Positions 1 to 8,269 of a stretch of DNA of 64,000 nt are shown here, piece after piece. Numbering within the stretch: the first letter of the stretch is position 1; each line of letters begins with the position of its first letter. A program made the position numbers and the translations under genes. The notes under the pieces were generated by a model. That model was not told the origin of the DNA, did not search any database, and saw only the letters and a list, made by a program, of their open reading frames with translations. The DNA is from Nitratiruptor sp. YY09-18 (lineage in GTDB: Bacteria; Campylobacterota; Campylobacteria; Campylobacterales; Nitratiruptoraceae): the NCBI RefSeq assembly GCF_016593235.1, contig NZ_AP023065.1, positions 124,001-188,000 of the forward strand, written 5' to 3'.

Positions 1-91
1 AGTCTTCTATGCGCTAGCCAAGAACTACTTCAAAGATGTAGGTGAAAAAGAGTATAAGATACCGCAAGAGCAAAAGATTCGCAATTTCTAA
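1..91 (+). CDS. C-terminal end of an unidentified protein (partial)
   Basis: The reading frame beginning at base 2 is open from the window edge and ends in TAA at 89-91. Only the last 29 residues are visible, a charged tail ending KIRNF. The stop lies 9 bases before the SQR-like gene, so the two are probably co-transcribed. Too little is present to name the product. Confidence 0.6.
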   Translation, partial: VFYALAKNYFKDVGEKEYKIPQEQKIRNF

Positions 92-100
92 GGAGAAAAG

Positions 101-1270
101 ATGAAGAAGGTAGTGGTTTTAGGCGGCGGTTTTGCAGGAGTAGAAGCTGCAATATTTTTGCGCAAAAACGGCTTCGAAGTAGATCTCATCACTCCTCGTC
201 CATACATGTACATCTACCCTACATCCATTTGGGTGCCGGTCTATGAAGCTGAGTTTGCAGATGTCTGTTTGCCGTTAGAAGATCTTGAAAAGGTACATGG
301 ATTTAAGTGGATAGAGGATGAGGTAGTTGCAATCGATGCGAGCAAAAAAAGCGCAAAAGGCAAAAAGGGAGAGTATAGAGGCGAATATCTCGTCATTGCT
401 ATGGGTGCAGGGAAAGTGAAGCATGAGGGAAGCGAGAACTATCTCTCTATCTGTGGCGATCCAGAAGATGCCATCAAGATGCGTGATCGTATTGATGAGC
501 TTGTGACAAAAAAGCGCGGCGGTAAGATTGCAATGGGTTTTGGCGGCAATCCAAAAGATAGCTCAGCCGTGCGAGGGGGACCGGCGTTTGAGATGATTTT
601 CAATGTGCATAATTATCTCAAGAAAAAGGGTCTGCGTGATCGTTTTGAGCTCACATTCTTTGCCACAATGGCTGAGCCTGGGAAGAGACTTGGACCGCAG
701 GCGCTCAAGATGATGGATCTCTTTTTCAATAAACTAGGTATCAAGAAACATTTTGGCAAAAAGATCAAGCGCTTTGAGCCAAATGGCATTGTCTTTGAAG
801 ATGATAGCTTTTTAGAGAGCGATTTTACGATGTTTATCCCTGCAAATGCAGGGCATCCTGTCTTTCAAAATGCAGACTTGCCACTGAGTGAAGCTGGATT
901 TATCCTCATAGATGAGTATTGTGAAGTCAAAGATAAGCCAGGAGTCTATGCAATAGGTGATAGTGCCTATATTGAAGGTCCGCAGTGGAGGGCAAAGCAG
1001 GGGCATATTGCCGAAGTTATGGCTCGCAACACAGCCAACAACATAGCAATTGATGCTGGTGTAAAAGTAGGTAAAAAAGAGAGCTATATTCACCACCTCA
1101 ATATTATCTGCGTGATGGATAGCGGTGATGGAGCGGCTTTTGTTTATCGCGATGACAAGCGTGGAGTAATGCTTCCTATGCCAATTGTAGGACACTGGCT
1201 CAAAAAGAGTTGGGGCTGGTACTGCCGCAATTCTAAGCTAGAAAAAATTCCTCGCCTACCAGGGCTTTAA
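101..1270 (+). CDS. SQR-like FAD-dependent pyridine nucleotide-disulfide oxidoreductase
   Basis: 389 residues. The N-terminus carries the FAD dinucleotide-binding glycine motif (GGGFAG, residues 8-13), and a second FAD-contact motif (YAIGDSAY) lies near residues 283-290. The overall layout is that of sulfide:quinone oxidoreductase and flavocytochrome c flavoproteins. Cysteines at 56, 118, 274, 337 and 375 include candidates for the sulfide-handling redox pair, notably C118 and C337. There is no export signal, so it probably sits on the cytoplasmic face of the membrane and passes electrons to quinone. The start is supported by AAGGAGAAAAG upstream. It is followed by the cytochrome bd genes, which suggests quinol made here is oxidised by that oxidase. 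The exact substrate (sulfide or another donor to quinone) is inferred from family only. Confidence 0.75.
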   Translation: MKKVVVLGGGFAGVEAAIFLRKNGFEVDLITPRPYMYIYPTSIWVPVYEAEFADVCLPLEDLEKVHGFKWIEDEVVAIDASKKSAKGKKGEYRGEYLVIAMGAGKVKHEGSENYLSICGDPEDAIKMRDRIDELVTKKRGGKIAMGFGGNPKDSSAVRGGPAFEMIFNVHNYLKKKGLRDRFELTFFATMAEPGKRLGPQALKMMDLFFNKLGIKKHFGKKIKRFEPNGIVFEDDSFLESDFTMFIPANAGHPVFQNADLPLSEAGFILIDEYCEVKDKPGVYAIGDSAYIEGPQWRAKQGHIAEVMARNTANNIAIDAGVKVGKKESYIHHLNIICVMDSGDGAAFVYRDDKRGVMLPMPIVGHWLKKSWGWYCRNSKLEKIPRLPGL

Positions 1271-1281
1271 TCCCTGGTTTT
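1258..1281 (+). terminator. Hairpin at the end of the SQR-like gene
   Basis: A perfect 7-bp stem (ACCAGGG at 1258-1264 pairs with CCCTGGT at 1272-1278) with a 7-base loop spans the stop codon and is followed by TTT and then AAAA. It may be a weak or partial intrinsic terminator that separates SQR expression from the cyd genes. The U-tract is short, so read-through is likely. Confidence 0.45.
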
Positions 1282-1294
1282 AAAAGGGTCAAAA

Positions 1295-1510
1295 ATGAGA
1301 ATGAAAGCTATTATCGATTTTTATATCGATGGTTTTCGCAATATGAGCAAGCTTGGCAAAAAACTTTGGCTCATAATTGCTATCAAATTTTTTATCTTTT
1401 TCATGATTATCAAAATGCTCTTTTTCCCAGATATCTTGCACGAGAAGTTCCATAGTGATAAAGAGCGAGCGAACTATGTGATGAAAACCTTATTAGGAGG
1501 GGAGAAATGA
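1295..1510 (+). CDS. DUF4492 family small membrane protein
   Basis: 71 residues with one strongly hydrophobic segment (about residues 26-45), preceded by the phrase IDGFRNMSKLGK that is typical of DUF4492 proteins. Family members are known mainly as small genes upstream of cytochrome bd oxidase subunits in Bacteroidetes and Campylobacterota; their role is unproven but probably concerns oxidase assembly or stability. Its stop overlaps the cydA start by 4 bases, in line with translational coupling. Confidence 0.75.
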   Translation: MRMKAIIDFYIDGFRNMSKLGKKLWLIIAIKFFIFFMIIKMLFFPDILHEKFHSDKERANYVMKTLLGGEK

Positions 1511-3048
1511 CAGTGGATACATCTTTGGTAGATTGGAGCAGAGCGCAGTTTGCACTCACTGCAATCTATCACTTTTTGTTTGTTCCTTTGACATTGGGGC
1601 TATCGTTTATTGTAGCGATTATGGAGACAATATATGTAACAACAGGTGACGAGAAGTGGAAAGAGGTGACTCTTTTTTGGATGAAGCTCTTTGGTATTAA
1701 CTTTGCCATTGGGCTTGCAACGGGTATCATTATGGAGTTTGAATTTGGTACAAACTGGGCAAATTACAGCTGGTTTGTAGGTGATATTTTTGGAGCGCCT
1801 CTTGCAATTGAAGGGATCATGGCATTCTTCCTCGAATCTACCTTCTTTGCAGTGATGTTTTTTGGGTGGAACAGAGTAAGCAAGAAGTTTCATCTTCTTG
1901 CTACCTGGCTTGTGGCGATCGGATCAAATCTCTCAGCCCTTTGGATCTTGGTAGCAAACGGTTGGATGCAGCATCCAGTTGGTATGCAGTTTAACCCAGA
2001 GACTGCAAGAAGCGAGATGGTGAATTTTTGGGATGTGATATTCAATCCAAATGCTTTTAATAAATTCTTACACACAATCAGTGCAGGCTATATCACTGCA
2101 GCTATTTTTGTAGTGGCAATTAGTGCATGGTTCTTGCTTAAAAATGAGAAGATGCGAGATTTTGCCAGAAGATCGATTCTTGTAGCTGCGAGTTTTGGAC
2201 TCATTACCTCTTCATACAATATCCTCACAGGTGACAACTCAGCCTTTACAGTTGTGCACAACCAGCCAGTAAAACTTGCTGCCATGGAAGGGCTCTATAA
2301 CGGGAAACAAGGTGCTGATATAGTTGCTTTTGGTATTTTAAATCCTCGTAAAAGAGTAGGCGACAAAGAGGAGGATTTTATTTTTGCTATCTCTATTCCA
2401 AAAGCGCTCTCCATTTTGGGTTATCATAAACTCGATGCCTATATACCAGGGCTTAACGATTTGGTCTTTGGTAATGAAAACAGAGGCATTGAGTCAGCTG
2501 CGAGTAAAATAGCAAAAGGCAAAAAAGCTCTTGCTGCACTCAAAGCCTACAAAGAAGCCAAAAAGAGTGGCAATGAGCAAAAAGCAAAAGCTGCTTTGGC
2601 TGAATTTAGACAATATGAGAAGTATATGGGTTATGGATTTTTGGATAAGCCTGAAGAGATTGTACCAAATGTACCTATAGTCTTTTATAGTTTTCACTTG
2701 ATGGTAGGGCTTGGTATATGGTTTTTTATTCTCATGGCTGTAATGCTTTACAAAACTATGACTGGCTCTTTGGCTCAAAGCAGAGCATGGCTCAAGCTTG
2801 CTTTTTATTCTCTTCCTCTTGGGTTTTTGGCAAATGAGCTGGGATGGATTGTGGCTGAAGTTGGTCGTCAGCCCTGGGCAGTGCAAGATCTCTTGCCAGT
2901 AAAAATGGCTACGACACATATTTCTACAATATCGGTCATGATTACATTTTGGATGTTTGCATTTATCTTCACGCTCTTGCTCATAGCAGAAGTGAGAATC
3001 ATGGCTACACAGGTCAAACTCAAAGCTGGGGGAGGCAAAAATGTTTGA
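1507..3048 (+). CDS. cydA: Cytochrome bd ubiquinol oxidase subunit I
   Basis: 513 residues, close to the 520 usual for CydA. It is the heme-bearing subunit of the bd-type quinol oxidase, which reduces oxygen to water at the cytoplasmic membrane without pumping protons. Visible landmarks are H22 (heme ligand equivalent to E. coli H19), E102 and E110 (equivalents of E99/E107), H189 and M399 (heme b558 ligands), and GRQPW at 453-457. The periplasmic quinol-binding Q loop begins at GDNSAF (242-247) and is full length, with a lysine/alanine-rich stretch at about 334-367. An AGGAGGGG Shine-Dalgarno precedes the start. It overlaps cydB by 8 bases. Confidence 0.97.
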   Translation: MTVDTSLVDWSRAQFALTAIYHFLFVPLTLGLSFIVAIMETIYVTTGDEKWKEVTLFWMKLFGINFAIGLATGIIMEFEFGTNWANYSWFVGDIFGAPLAIEGIMAFFLESTFFAVMFFGWNRVSKKFHLLATWLVAIGSNLSALWILVANGWMQHPVGMQFNPETARSEMVNFWDVIFNPNAFNKFLHTISAGYITAAIFVVAISAWFLLKNEKMRDFARRSILVAASFGLITSSYNILTGDNSAFTVVHNQPVKLAAMEGLYNGKQGADIVAFGILNPRKRVGDKEEDFIFAISIPKALSILGYHKLDAYIPGLNDLVFGNENRGIESAASKIAKGKKALAALKAYKEAKKSGNEQKAKAALAEFRQYEKYMGYGFLDKPEEIVPNVPIVFYSFHLMVGLGIWFFILMAVMLYKTMTGSLAQSRAWLKLAFYSLPLGFLANELGWIVAEVGRQPWAVQDLLPVKMATTHISTISVMITFWMFAFIFTLLLIAEVRIMATQVKLKAGGGKNV

Positions 3049-4162
3049 AAAACTTGATACATATACACTCCAAGAGTATTGGTGGCTCATCGTAGCACTC
3101 CTTGGCGGGCTTTTGCTCTTTCTTACATTTGTGCAAGGTGGTCAGTCAAAACTTGGCATGGCCAAAAATGAGGAGCAAAAAGATCTTCTCATCAACGCTT
3201 TGGGGCGCAAGTGGGAGCTCACTTTTACCACTCTTGTACTCTTTGGTGGAGCGCTCTTTGCAGCATTTCCGCTCTTTTATGCTGTAAGTTTTGGTGGTGC
3301 GTATGCTTTGTGGATGGCAATACTCTTTAGTTTTATTATTCAAGCAGTAGCCTTTGAATATCGCAAGAAGCCAAACAATTTCCTTGGCCAAAAAACATAT
3401 GAGCTCTTCTTGCTTATCAATGGAACGATTGGAATCTTTTTGATCGGAGTTGCGATTGGGACACTCTTTAGCGGGGCAGCATTTAGGATTGACGATATGA
3501 AGCAGATGGAATGGCTAGGAAGTATGCGAGGCCTTGAAGCTTTGGCAAATCCTTTCAATCTCCTTTTTGGATTGATGCTTGTATTCCTTGCGCGTCTCAA
3601 TGCAGATTTTTATTTCATCTATATTTTAGGTGACGCAGATCTTGTGCAAAAAGCGCGCAAATCTCTCAAAGTAGATTTTGCTATTTTTCTCGTGCTCTTT
3701 TTGGCAGTTGCTGGATGGATTTTGAACATGCAAGGTGTCGGGTATAATGCCAAAGGATTTTACTGGGTAGAGCATAAATATCTTAAAAACTTCCTTGCTA
3801 TGCCTACTCTCTTGGCCCTTTTTATAGCCGGTGTTGTGATGGTGCTTGCAGCTGTGTATGGAGCACTATTTAAAAATGCTCGTCGCGTATTTTGGCTTAA
3901 CTCTTTGGGAGTAGTGTTGGTGGGCCTCTCACTCTTGCTTATTTTAGGACTTAATCATACTGCCTTCTATCCAAGTACAGCAGATGTTGCAAGCTCTTTG
4001 ACTATTGAGAATAGCTCAGGTAGCCGCATTACACTTATTACTATGAGTTATGTATCGCTCATGGTGCCATTTGTTATCGCATATATTGCGTATGTATGGC
4101 GACTCATGGATAGCAAGCCTTTGAGCGAAGATGAGGTCGAGCACGACCCGATGAGTTACTAA
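3041..4162 (+). CDS. cydB: Cytochrome bd ubiquinol oxidase subunit II
   Basis: 373 residues, almost all in hydrophobic segments. CydB is the second integral subunit of the bd oxidase and forms the pseudo-symmetrical partner of CydA. The N-terminal helix ends in VQGGQ instead of the enterobacterial DGFDLG-type sequence, a variant I associate with the Bacteroidetes/Campylobacterota branch. The start lies inside the end of cydA (8-base overlap), indicating coupled translation and roughly equal expression. Confidence 0.95.
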   Translation: MFEKLDTYTLQEYWWLIVALLGGLLLFLTFVQGGQSKLGMAKNEEQKDLLINALGRKWELTFTTLVLFGGALFAAFPLFYAVSFGGAYALWMAILFSFIIQAVAFEYRKKPNNFLGQKTYELFLLINGTIGIFLIGVAIGTLFSGAAFRIDDMKQMEWLGSMRGLEALANPFNLLFGLMLVFLARLNADFYFIYILGDADLVQKARKSLKVDFAIFLVLFLAVAGWILNMQGVGYNAKGFYWVEHKYLKNFLAMPTLLALFIAGVVMVLAAVYGALFKNARRVFWLNSLGVVLVGLSLLLILGLNHTAFYPSTADVASSLTIENSSGSRITLITMSYVSLMVPFVIAYIAYVWRLMDSKPLSEDEVEHDPMSY

Positions 4163-4172
4163 GGAGGGGAAG

Positions 4173-4283
4173 ATGGATTATTCTGAAGCACTCTTTTGGT
4201 ATGCAACATGGCCAGTAGTGATCTGGCTGGCATACAAGTTCGTCAGACTCAATCTCAAACATGCACCAAAAGATAAAGTGTAG
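4173..4283 (+). CDS. 36-residue single-span membrane peptide, CydX-like in position
   Basis: ATG at 4173 follows a strong AAGGAGGGGAAG Shine-Dalgarno that begins immediately after the cydB stop. The peptide starts MDYSEALFWYATW, continues into a hydrophobic helix (about residues 8-23) and ends in a short basic tail. In E. coli the 37-residue CydX, encoded right after cydB, is a structural subunit needed for oxidase stability. This product has the same size, location and topology but no clear sequence likeness to E. coli CydX. I infer an analogous accessory subunit. Confidence 0.7.
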   Translation: MDYSEALFWYATWPVVIWLAYKFVRLNLKHAPKDKV

Positions 4284-4304
4284 CAAGCTCTTTTGAAGCT
4301 TGCT
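4282..4304 (+). terminator. Hairpin after the cyd operon
   Basis: AGCAAGCT (4282-4289) pairs perfectly with AGCTTGCT (4297-4304) around a 7-base loop, beginning inside the stop codon of the small cyd gene. There is no long T-run afterwards, so this is a terminator candidate only. The remaining spacer up to 4416 is AT-rich and shows a second small hairpin (CTTTC-GAGA-GAAAG, 4374-4387). Confidence 0.45.
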
Positions 4305-4416
4305 ATAACATATCACTCTTCTACGATCTGCGTTAGATTCTCACTTCATAGTACGTATGTATTTGTGGTAAATCTTTCGAGAGAAAGCAGGAGTGAAAAG
4401 TTTGAAATACTTTCTC

Positions 4417-4920
4417 TCAAAGTTTTTTTATAAATGTTAGGAGTCCTGCAATGATATCCTCTGGCGAGGGAGGGCATCCTGGAATGTGATGGGTTACAGG
4501 CAAGATCTTGTGAACAGGTCCTTTGATAGCAAAACCTTGTGCAAATATCTCACCTGCTGCGCATCCGCCTAGGGTTACAACCCATTTAGGATCAGGCAGC
4601 TGTTCGTAAGCATCGAGGAGGTGATGATACATATTGAATGTCACAACACCACTCACAAGCAATACATCAGCATGCCGTGGAGAAGCGACAAAGTATATGC
4701 CAAGTCGTTCAAGATCGTAGTAAGGGTTTGATAGAGCATTACACTCTGCTTCACATGCGTTGCAGCTACCGCTATCAACCATGCGTATAGCCAAACTTCC
4801 TGCAAACTTTTTCGCAACTTCATTACGTAAATCTTTGCGTATTTGTGCAATCTCTTTATCAAATTTAAGATTTTGTGTTTTTATACCCTCACGAAAGCGT
4901 CTTTGCCAATAGCGTATCAT
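4417..4920 (-). CDS. hyfI: Group 4 hydrogenase/complex I-like small subunit (HyfI/NuoB family)
   Basis: 167 residues. The family holds the [4Fe-4S] cluster nearest the quinone or NiFe site in complex I and membrane-bound hydrogenases. The ligands are visible as C53 and C56 (SCNACEAEC, 52-60), C120 (GGCA) and C149 (PGCPPSP); C60 is an additional cysteine close to the cluster. It is the last gene of a six-gene operon and overlaps the large-subunit gene by 4 bases. A polyferredoxin subunit (HyfH/NuoI type), which normally brings electrons to this cluster, is absent from the operon. Confidence 0.88.
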   Translation of the reverse strand: MIRYWQRRFREGIKTQNLKFDKEIAQIRKDLRNEVAKKFAGSLAIRMVDSGSCNACEAECNALSNPYYDLERLGIYFVASPRHADVLLVSGVVTFNMYHHLLDAYEQLPDPKWVVTLGGCAAGEIFAQGFAIKGPVHKILPVTHHIPGCPPSPEDIIAGLLTFIKKL

Positions 4921-6281
4921 AGATCACTCCCTGCGTAGCTAAGATCGCAGCTTTTGTTAATGAGAGGAAAATCGGCGATGATATTACCAGGCATCATGAG
5001 ATGGAGTGCTTGCCAATTGACAAAGCTTGGATCACGTGCGAAGAAGCGATCGATCTTGCCATGCGCGATACGCATATAGAGCATAAGTTCACCCAGTGAA
5101 CTCTCTGTAAAGCTACAATACTCTCCATCAGCAAAAGAGTCAATTTGCATAGCAGTGGGTGTAAAATCGAGAAGTGAGCGCATGATAGTGATACTATTGA
5201 GAGCTTCTTCAAGCCGTACCATAAAACGTGCTGCAACATCCCCTTTGGAGCATGTCACAACTTTCCAGCCATGAGCGGTATAAAACGGAGTGTCTCTGCG
5301 ATCAAGTGCTATCCCACTTGCTCTTGCAACTATACCGACACAGGAATATTTATACGCTTTTTTGGTAAGCAGAATACCGGTATTGTCAAGCCTATCCCAT
5401 AAAGAAGGAATCTCTATAATCCACTCTTTGAAAAAGCGCAAACGCTCTTCAATATCGTCTAAAAATGCTCTAAGTTCTGCTTTATCTATCTTTGTAGCTT
5501 TACCGCGCACGGCACCAAAACCAAAGCGAGATCCTGTGATTTGAGCAAGTATACGTCTTGTATCTTCTGCCATCATCGATGCATAAGCAAGAGCAGCGCC
5601 AAATCCTGCATCATTGGGGATGAAGCCAAGATCTGTGAAGTGATGCGCAAGGCGTTCTAGTTCCAAAAGAAGGGCATTGTATTTGCGGACGTTTTCATCT
5701 ATTTCCTGGCCGCTTGCTTGTGCAAGGAGTTCAAAATATCCTATCTGGTATGCAATGCTCTCGTTGCCACTGATACGCTCTACTAACTCCCACCCATCAT
5801 ATGGCTCAAGATTTTCGAGCATCTTTTCGATACCACGGTACTTATAGAAATGACGCACTTCAAGGTGAAGTATAGCTTCACCTTCTTGGGAGAAGTGAAA
5901 GTGGCCCGGTTCGATGATTCCTGCATGTATAGGACCTACCCCTACTTCAAAAATCCCTTCGCCACCAATTGTTTCATATTTGTATGGCTTAAATGGTGCA
6001 AAATCAAGTGAATCAGATTGAAAATATTTACGCATTGGATGGATATTGGGGAAGCGTTCGTGATGCAAGAGGGGCCTTGAGTCAAAACTCCCTTCAAATT
6101 CGATGCCAAAATCGTCACGGATTTTACGCTCAAACCAGATAGCAGCTGGATATTTGGTTGTGAGTGTAGGTAGCATGGGATTCTCTTTGTCAAGTGAATG
6201 TTTTTGGATTTTATCATCATAGATATCGACTATTTCAAAATGGTCCTCTAACTCCTGGGCAAAACGTGCTATGAAGCGCAT
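4917..6281 (-). CDS. hyfG: HyfG/NuoCD-like large subunit lacking NiFe-binding cysteines
   Basis: 454 residues, against about 570 for HycE/HyfG. Residues 45-80 match the NuoC/30-kDa signature (WFERKIRDDFGIEF) but the rest of that domain is short. The NuoD/NiFe large-subunit domain begins near GPIHAG (116-121). In true NiFe hydrogenases two CxxC pairs hold the metal site. Here the first pair is replaced in ERISGNE (S171, E174) and the second in DLSYAGSD (S448, G451), so no NiFe centre can form in the normal way. The protein therefore belongs with complex I subunits and the Ehr complexes rather than with working hydrogenases. It probably contacts quinone or another small acceptor. Spacing to its neighbours is 3 bases or less. 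Confidence 0.9.
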   Translation of the reverse strand: MRFIARFAQELEDHFEIVDIYDDKIQKHSLDKENPMLPTLTTKYPAAIWFERKIRDDFGIEFEGSFDSRPLLHHERFPNIHPMRKYFQSDSLDFAPFKPYKYETIGGEGIFEVGVGPIHAGIIEPGHFHFSQEGEAILHLEVRHFYKYRGIEKMLENLEPYDGWELVERISGNESIAYQIGYFELLAQASGQEIDENVRKYNALLLELERLAHHFTDLGFIPNDAGFGAALAYASMMAEDTRRILAQITGSRFGFGAVRGKATKIDKAELRAFLDDIEERLRFFKEWIIEIPSLWDRLDNTGILLTKKAYKYSCVGIVARASGIALDRRDTPFYTAHGWKVVTCSKGDVAARFMVRLEEALNSITIMRSLLDFTPTAMQIDSFADGEYCSFTESSLGELMLYMRIAHGKIDRFFARDPSFVNWQALHLMMPGNIIADFPLINKSCDLSYAGSDL

Positions 6282-6284
6282 AGA

Positions 6285-7688
6285 CTATCCTTGTATAATT
6301 GATTCTATTGCAGAAAAATTCGCTAGAAGTACCAAAAGTGCAGCGCTAAAGAGCACTAGAGCGCTCACTTCACTAGCATAAACCTCTTTAGACTCCTCTT
6401 TGCCTTCATATTTCATACTCTGATAGATTTCAACAAACTTATAAAAGATTAGTGCAAGCAAAAGGAGTACAAGTAAAATACCGCTAAACATCAAGAGGAG
6501 ATGATGGCTAGCTTTGGCCATATCCACCATAGCACCGAATCCAAAAAGTTCACTAAAAAATATAGGACTTGGAGGCAATCCAACAATTGCTAACATCAAG
6601 AGTCCCACAATCAGCCAAAAGAGCTTGCCCTTAACTCCGCTATATCCGCGCAAAGCTCCTGCTATATGGTATTTGCCTTTGGATTCAAGCACACCGGTAG
6701 CGATAAAGAGAGCCGGTTTGATAAAAGCGTGTGCAGCAAAATGCAAGAGTGCTGCAAAGTATCCGCCACTTACCCAAAAAATAGCTATGAGGAGCATGTG
6801 TTCAATACCACTGAGACTAAAAAGACGCATAAAATCTTTGACGCGGTAGATGAGAAAGGCTACTATAAAAAGTGTCAAGAGTGCATAGATATATGTAAAT
6901 CCAATGAGATGTGACTCATTGACTTGCTTCGCAAGAAGGGAAAAACGGAAAAATCCACTCATAATGGCACTTTCTAAAATACCGCTAAAGAGAGCTGCCA
7001 CAGGATAGTGTGCCGCCCGCTCGATATTGGCTAGCCAAAGATTCATAGGGAAAAACCCCATCTTTATAAAACTCCCAATCGCTACAAATGCAAAACCGAT
7101 CTCAAAGAGATATTTTGCTCCGATTTGTGAGATATGTTGCTGGAGAGTTAAAAATTCAATAGCTTTTTCACCAAGCATTGGTTTTGCAGCAGCATAGATG
7201 AGTATAATGCCAAAGAGTATGAGGGAGATGGCAATAGTGCCTACAATCATATAATTCCAGGCCTCTTTGTGTGCAAATGAGGTGTTGTTGGTCTTGATCA
7301 TATAGACGGTGCTAAGTGTCGCAAATTCGAGCCCCACCCAAAAAATTCCAAGATTATTGGCTACGACACTGAGTATCATGCCGATCCAAAAAAGGCCAAA
7401 AAATCGATAGAATCGACGATATTGGCGCTCTGCGATTGTAACATGATGCTGCAGGCTCTCCAGGGCAAAAGTCACTCCAATACCTACAATAGCTGAGACG
7501 ATGAGGATAAACTTGGCGAGATTATCGATGAGGAAAAGATTGCTATGGTAGTTTGGTGTAAAAAGGAGTAAGAGCGTAGGTAGGAGAATCAATGAGCTAA
7601 TAACTGGGAGCAGTTTTTTGATATTGTTGGTTTTAAAAAAGCTCAAGATGAAGATGGCAAGTGGTGGAAGGAAGAGAAGCTCAAGCAT
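6285..7688 (-). CDS. hyfF: HyfF-like proton-translocating antiporter subunit (NuoN/MrpD family)
   Basis: 467 residues from the ATG at 7688 (product starts MLELLFLPP); a longer frame reaches 7757 but would overlap the upstream gene deeply. It is a polytopic membrane protein of the Mrp-antiporter-like family that forms ion channels in complex I and Hyf. Key charged residues are visible: E in GLEFATLS, K in SFIKMGFFP, and HM in SGIEHMLL. It overlaps the HyfE-like gene by 8 bases. It probably translocates H+ or Na+. Confidence 0.87.
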   Translation of the reverse strand: MLELLFLPPLAIFILSFFKTNNIKKLLPVISSLILLPTLLLLFTPNYHSNLFLIDNLAKFILIVSAIVGIGVTFALESLQHHVTIAERQYRRFYRFFGLFWIGMILSVVANNLGIFWVGLEFATLSTVYMIKTNNTSFAHKEAWNYMIVGTIAISLILFGIILIYAAAKPMLGEKAIEFLTLQQHISQIGAKYLFEIGFAFVAIGSFIKMGFFPMNLWLANIERAAHYPVAALFSGILESAIMSGFFRFSLLAKQVNESHLIGFTYIYALLTLFIVAFLIYRVKDFMRLFSLSGIEHMLLIAIFWVSGGYFAALLHFAAHAFIKPALFIATGVLESKGKYHIAGALRGYSGVKGKLFWLIVGLLMLAIVGLPPSPIFFSELFGFGAMVDMAKASHHLLLMFSGILLVLLLLALIFYKFVEIYQSMKYEGKEESKEVYASEVSALVLFSAALLVLLANFSAIESIIQG

Positions 7689-8268
7689 TATTTGCCTCCC
7701 TTTGGAGCAAGAGATTGATAATGATAACAGCCATGAGGAGGTCGAAGAATATACCAAGCTCTATGAGCATTGGCATCCCTTCAGTTGCTGTCATAGCCAA
7801 GAGAAAAAGGCTATTTTCCATCATCAAAAATCCTACCACTTTTGCAAAGATGTTGCGATGTTCTACTATGAGCAAGAGCGAAAGGAGCAATGAAGCGATA
7901 GATATTGAGATGAAATTTTTTGCGCTTTGGTGCAAGAGCGGATCGATAAGATAGAAGGTAAAAACCAGGATTGCAGGGATGAGGATGATAGAGTATTGGA
8001 TACGAATCGATGGAGTAATATTACGTTCTATAGCAAAGCGTTTTGCATAAATTTTTAGAATATAAGGAATGGCAAAAGCTTTGAGCAAGATTGTGATGGA
8101 GCCGGATATCATCATCTCCCTATCTCCTAAGTAGCTTGCTTCTGCAATAGCTGCCAAGCCCAAAAAGAGGGAGTTGAGTCCATACCAAAAGAGGAGGCGA
8201 TAGAGTCTTGTCGTAAGCAGTGTGACAATGAGTGCTGAGAGAAACATACCGATGAAAAAATTTGTCAT
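7681..8268 (-). CDS. hyfE: HyfE-like membrane subunit
   Basis: 195 residues with about six hydrophobic segments. HyfE proteins contain a NuoK-like portion and occur only in Hyf-type and Ehr-type complexes, so this gene helps to set the cluster apart from ordinary complex I. It lies one base downstream of the HyfC-like stop and overlaps the HyfF-like gene by 8 bases. Confidence 0.82.
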   Translation of the reverse strand: MTNFFIGMFLSALIVTLLTTRLYRLLFWYGLNSLFLGLAAIAEASYLGDREMMISGSITILLKAFAIPYILKIYAKRFAIERNITPSIRIQYSIILIPAILVFTFYLIDPLLHQSAKNFISISIASLLLSLLLIVEHRNIFAKVVGFLMMENSLFLLAMTATEGMPMLIELGIFFDLLMAVIIINLLLQREANNA

Positions 8269-8269
8269 A

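Noticed and set aside
2494..3090. 198-codon minus-strand open frame opposite cydA
   Set aside because: Antisense shadow of a well-conserved gene with a Ser/His/Cys-rich improbable product.
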